From: Chryseobacterium aurantiacum
GTDB taxonomy: Bacteria; Bacteroidota; Bacteroidia; Flavobacteriales; Weeksellaceae
DNA length: 64,000 nt
Reading direction: 5' to 3'
NCBI RefSeq assembly: GCF_003020585.1
Contig: NZ_PXUE01000003.1
Coordinates: 310,001 to 374,000, forward strand
A program made the position numbers and the translations under genes. This document shows positions 61,620-64,000 of the stretch, piece by piece. A model generated the notes under the pieces. The model saw only the letters and a program-made list of their open reading frames with translations, did no database searches and was not told the origin of the DNA. Each line of letters begins with the position of its first letter. The stretch's first letter is position 1.

Positions 61620-63347
61620 ATGAGAACAAAAGAAGAACTAAAAGTCTATTTCGAAAATGGAGACATTCCAAAACAGGAAGAATTTTGGGAATGGCAGGAA
61701 TCCTACTGGCATAAGGAGGAAAAGATTCCAGCAGAAAAGCTAAACTATGATTTTTCCAAAAAAGCAGATCTTGTAGACGGAATAGTTCCAGCTTCACAAT
61801 TACCAAGCTATGTAGATGATGTTCTAGAATTTGATACTTTTTCTAATTTTCCTCCAGCTGGGGAATCCGGAAAGATTTATATCACCAAAGACCACAATAA
61901 ACTCTACCGATGGACAGGGGCCAGATACATTGATATTACCCAGGGTGAGCTTGGAACCCTGCAATCCGTTACCGATAGAGGAAATGAAACTACTAAATCC
62001 ATCAATATACAAGGAATAAGCTATGGTGGATCTTCTGCTTTAAACAATATTATAATTAATGATAAAGTTGATGACTTAAATGTTAATTCCAGTAATACTA
62101 TTTCAATAGGTAAAAATTCAAAACCCTATGGCTCTGATCATCTCATTATTGGAAACTCCACATACGTTACATCTGATGGCAGTTCTATAGGAAATACAGT
62201 TATTGGTAACTCCAGCTACTCAAACGGACTATCCTCGAATGACAATACGGTTATTGGATACTCCGCTTTTGGTAATGCCAAGCAAACCAATGGCAATACC
62301 ATTATAGGAACTTATGCAGCAAATTGGGGTGGAGACGGTAACAGTCTGAACATCATTTTAGGTCAAAATGCAGGTTCGGCGCTCTCTGCAGGCTCAAGCA
62401 GTAATATTATAATGGGTAATAATTCTGCATTTGCAAACGCTCAATTACAAAACAGCTTATATATTCACAATAATAAGTCAGGAAATTCTGTAACATTATC
62501 TGATGCTTTAATCTCCGGAAACTTCGTAGACCGCTATGTAAATCTGAATGGTAAATTATCAATTACACCCAATCAGATTCCAGCAGCTGACTCAAGTTAC
62601 ACCAAAAATATTGTTGCAAGACCTGATGGAACATTCGGTTGGGAAGATAAAGCCTCTTCTGAGTCTGTTCCATTAGCCGGAACAATCTCTAATAAGCCAG
62701 TAACAGGAGACATTGTTATCAAAGATATGGCTAACAATAGTTTTACCAGACTTTCTAAAGGTGCCGTTTTCTGTTCAGATAAGACACAAAACGGAACTCT
62801 TATGGGCCATTCTACATTTACATTCCTTGAACAATTTGATGGTCCGGTAGCTGAAATTACAAAAAAAGGAATTACTACAATTGAGCCTACTTATCTGATT
62901 AGTTGTGGTGGGGCTGATGTAAGAGGGCTTTCGGGATCATCCGATTATACGAATAATGTAACGGATCTTGATTATATCCAGAAGAAATATGCAGACAGGC
63001 AACACTCTTATTCAAGAGAAGAAGTAAAAACCGGAGGGTTATGGATTGACAATAAACCCATCTATAGAAAAACAGTTGTTTTTTCTCAAATTCCAGATCA
63101 CGGAATTATTCAGATAGACAAAATCTTCGAAGACATGGAAATTATCGTTTCCAATAAGATGTTTACAGAGTGGTATGATATGAAAGCAGATTTTTCAGGG
63201 AACCAATTAAGAGGTGAAGCTTTCATCTCACTCCAAAAAGAGTTTGTACAGTTTCAGCTGAAAGGTATTCCTAATTATAATTATTCTTCAATTAATTCTT
63301 TCACGCTTACTCTCGAATACACCAAGAAAGGAGATCAACCGGCCTAA
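61620..63347 (+). CDS. Fibre-like protein with beta-roll repeats
   Basis: This 575-aa protein has an N-terminal domain of the kind MRTKEELKVYFENGDIPKQE with EEFWEWQESYWHKEEKIP, seen in Bacteroidota fibre or phage-associated hypotheticals. LVDGIVPASQLPSYVDDVLEF and GKIYITKDHNKLYRWTG follow. Residues about 155-285 form repeats of the type NTVIGxSxxxN (GNTVIGNSSYSN, DNTVIGYSAFGN, GNTIIGTYAANW), as in trimeric adhesin heads. The C-terminal 200 residues are not recognised. There is no signal peptide, so export by the Sec pathway is not expected; release by lysis would fit the island. Confidence 0.75.
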   Translation: MRTKEELKVYFENGDIPKQEEFWEWQESYWHKEEKIPAEKLNYDFSKKADLVDGIVPASQLPSYVDDVLEFDTFSNFPPAGESGKIYITKDHNKLYRWTGARYIDITQGELGTLQSVTDRGNETTKSINIQGISYGGSSALNNIIINDKVDDLNVNSSNTISIGKNSKPYGSDHLIIGNSTYVTSDGSSIGNTVIGNSSYSNGLSSNDNTVIGYSAFGNAKQTNGNTIIGTYAANWGGDGNSLNIILGQNAGSALSAGSSSNIIMGNNSAFANAQLQNSLYIHNNKSGNSVTLSDALISGNFVDRYVNLNGKLSITPNQIPAADSSYTKNIVARPDGTFGWEDKASSESVPLAGTISNKPVTGDIVIKDMANNSFTRLSKGAVFCSDKTQNGTLMGHSTFTFLEQFDGPVAEITKKGITTIEPTYLISCGGADVRGLSGSSDYTNNVTDLDYIQKKYADRQHSYSREEVKTGGLWIDNKPIYRKTVVFSQIPDHGIIQIDKIFEDMEIIVSNKMFTEWYDMKADFSGNQLRGEAFISLQKEFVQFQLKGIPNYNYSSINSFTLTLEYTKKGDQPA

Positions 63348-63387
63348 TATCAATAATCACTTAACACAAAAACAGCAAAATATTAAA

Positions 63388-64000
63388 ATGGCAACAAACG
63401 AAACAAATAATACTGCACCACAAACCTTATTTAGATTTGTGAGTTTAAGAAATCCTGAATTGACAGAAACTAAAAAAGTCAATCTAGGTTTCATTCACAG
63501 ACCAACACAATTGAAAAGTTCTTTTGATTCAGCAATTAATCCTGGAAGCACCGCTTTGGAAAAATTCAGGGCATTGGAAAATGCTGCTAAAACATTCAAT
63601 ACAACAGGTTATCAAAGTGAAATCGAAATTGAAGGCAGTTCTCTTTCTGAAGCTCTTAAAATAGGAAGAAAGATTGCAAAAAAAGAAGTTATTACAGCAT
63701 TAGATGAAATTACAGCCAAAAATCTATACAACAGCAGTGCAATTCAAAGTAAACTAGGACAAGTTTGGGATAATCTTATTTATCAAACTGTTACCCAAAA
63801 CAACTTTTACGTTAAAGAAGCTTTAGTACACATTTTAAGAGCCTTTCACTTCGGATATGTCTGTGACTTACCTGCCACTCCGGAATTAATAAAAGTCAAC
63901 GGAGAAGATTTAAAAGCAAAAGCATTGGAAGCAAGAGTTGTTCTCCCAATGAAGTTGTTCGGAGATGGCTATGAAGGAGAAAATACAGATTCTACTTCTA
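63388..64000 (+). CDS. Unknown protein, partial at right edge
   Basis: An open reading frame starts 40 bp after the fibre-like gene and runs off the window (204 codons visible). It begins MATNETNNTAPQTLFRFVSL and has no signal peptide. The segment KVNLGFIHRPTQLKSSFD and the helical SSLSEALKIGRKIAKKEVIT are visible. I recognise no family. The spacing suggests cotranscription with the fibre-like gene, so it is likely part of the same island. Confidence 0.7.
   Translation, partial: MATNETNNTAPQTLFRFVSLRNPELTETKKVNLGFIHRPTQLKSSFDSAINPGSTALEKFRALENAAKTFNTTGYQSEIEIEGSSLSEALKIGRKIAKKEVITALDEITAKNLYNSSAIQSKLGQVWDNLIYQTVTQNNFYVKEALVHILRAFHFGYVCDLPATPELIKVNGEDLKAKALEARVVLPMKLFGDGYEGENTDSTS

Noticed and set aside
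57557-64000. Complete prophage
   Set aside because: No integrase, terminase, portal, capsid or tail genes are visible within the window.

Overview
The window looks like chromosome of a Chryseobacterium-type member of the Flavobacteriia (Bacteroidota). It is AT-rich. Start codons are preceded by A-rich stretches rather than Shine-Dalgarno sites. Promoters carry the Bacteroidota -7 element TAnnTTTG. There are SusC/SusD proteins, type IX secretion tails, and lineage families such as DUF4296, DUF4271 and the HYC_CC_PP-type Cys-rich protein. No rRNA, tRNA, CRISPR array or IS transposase was found. The first and last genes are cut by the window edges.

Layout. 1-2903 (minus): a housekeeping operon of polyprenol-phosphate glycosyltransferase, DUF4296 lipoprotein, tgt and an LptF/G-type permease. 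3144-7207 (plus): DUF4271 membrane protein, hemD, oligopeptidase B and a small hypothetical gene. 7757-10314: a tricistronic operon of secreted proteins with C1q/TNF-like C-terminal domains. 11119-13487: an RprX/RprY-like two-component pair. 13570-17341: a Cys/His-rich metal-handling set ending in a TonB receptor with two fused HMA domains. 17421-36830 (all minus): a polysaccharide utilisation locus (PUL) for high-mannose N-glycans. An AraC-type regulator lies just upstream of it (37214-38092). 38289-43169: AraC, OsmC, TetR, thiolase and a FabF-like synthase. 43307-51242: YkuD_2 transpeptidase, DUF7079, MsrB, DUF445, pyrD, an RluA-type pseudouridine synthase and glyS. 51395-57327: serine hydrolase, YdeI/OmdA protein, a membrane TPR-AraC regulator, and a second tricistronic C1q-like operon. 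57557-64000: an accessory island of umuC, M15 endolysin-like peptidase, patatin phospholipase, a tiny acidic protein, a fibre-like protein and an unknown partial gene.

How the genes work together. The PUL reads as a full pathway. Two secreted GH18 endoglycosidases release the glycan. SusC/SusD import it. Two GH92 and one GH125 mannosidase trim it. An MFS carrier and a GH130 phosphorylase process the Man-GlcNAc core, and a ROK kinase and a cupin sugar isomerase may finish the job. One GH92 has Gln where the family's catalytic acid Glu is expected, which points to mannose-phosphate linkages.

The most unusual region is the right-hand island. Four promoters there share a dyad (CGwCAA-nTT-yTGTCG type) placed exactly 14 bp from a TAnnTTTG box. 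This suggests one regulator, possibly SOS- or phage-repressor-like, switches on a lysis or antagonism module that continues past the right edge.
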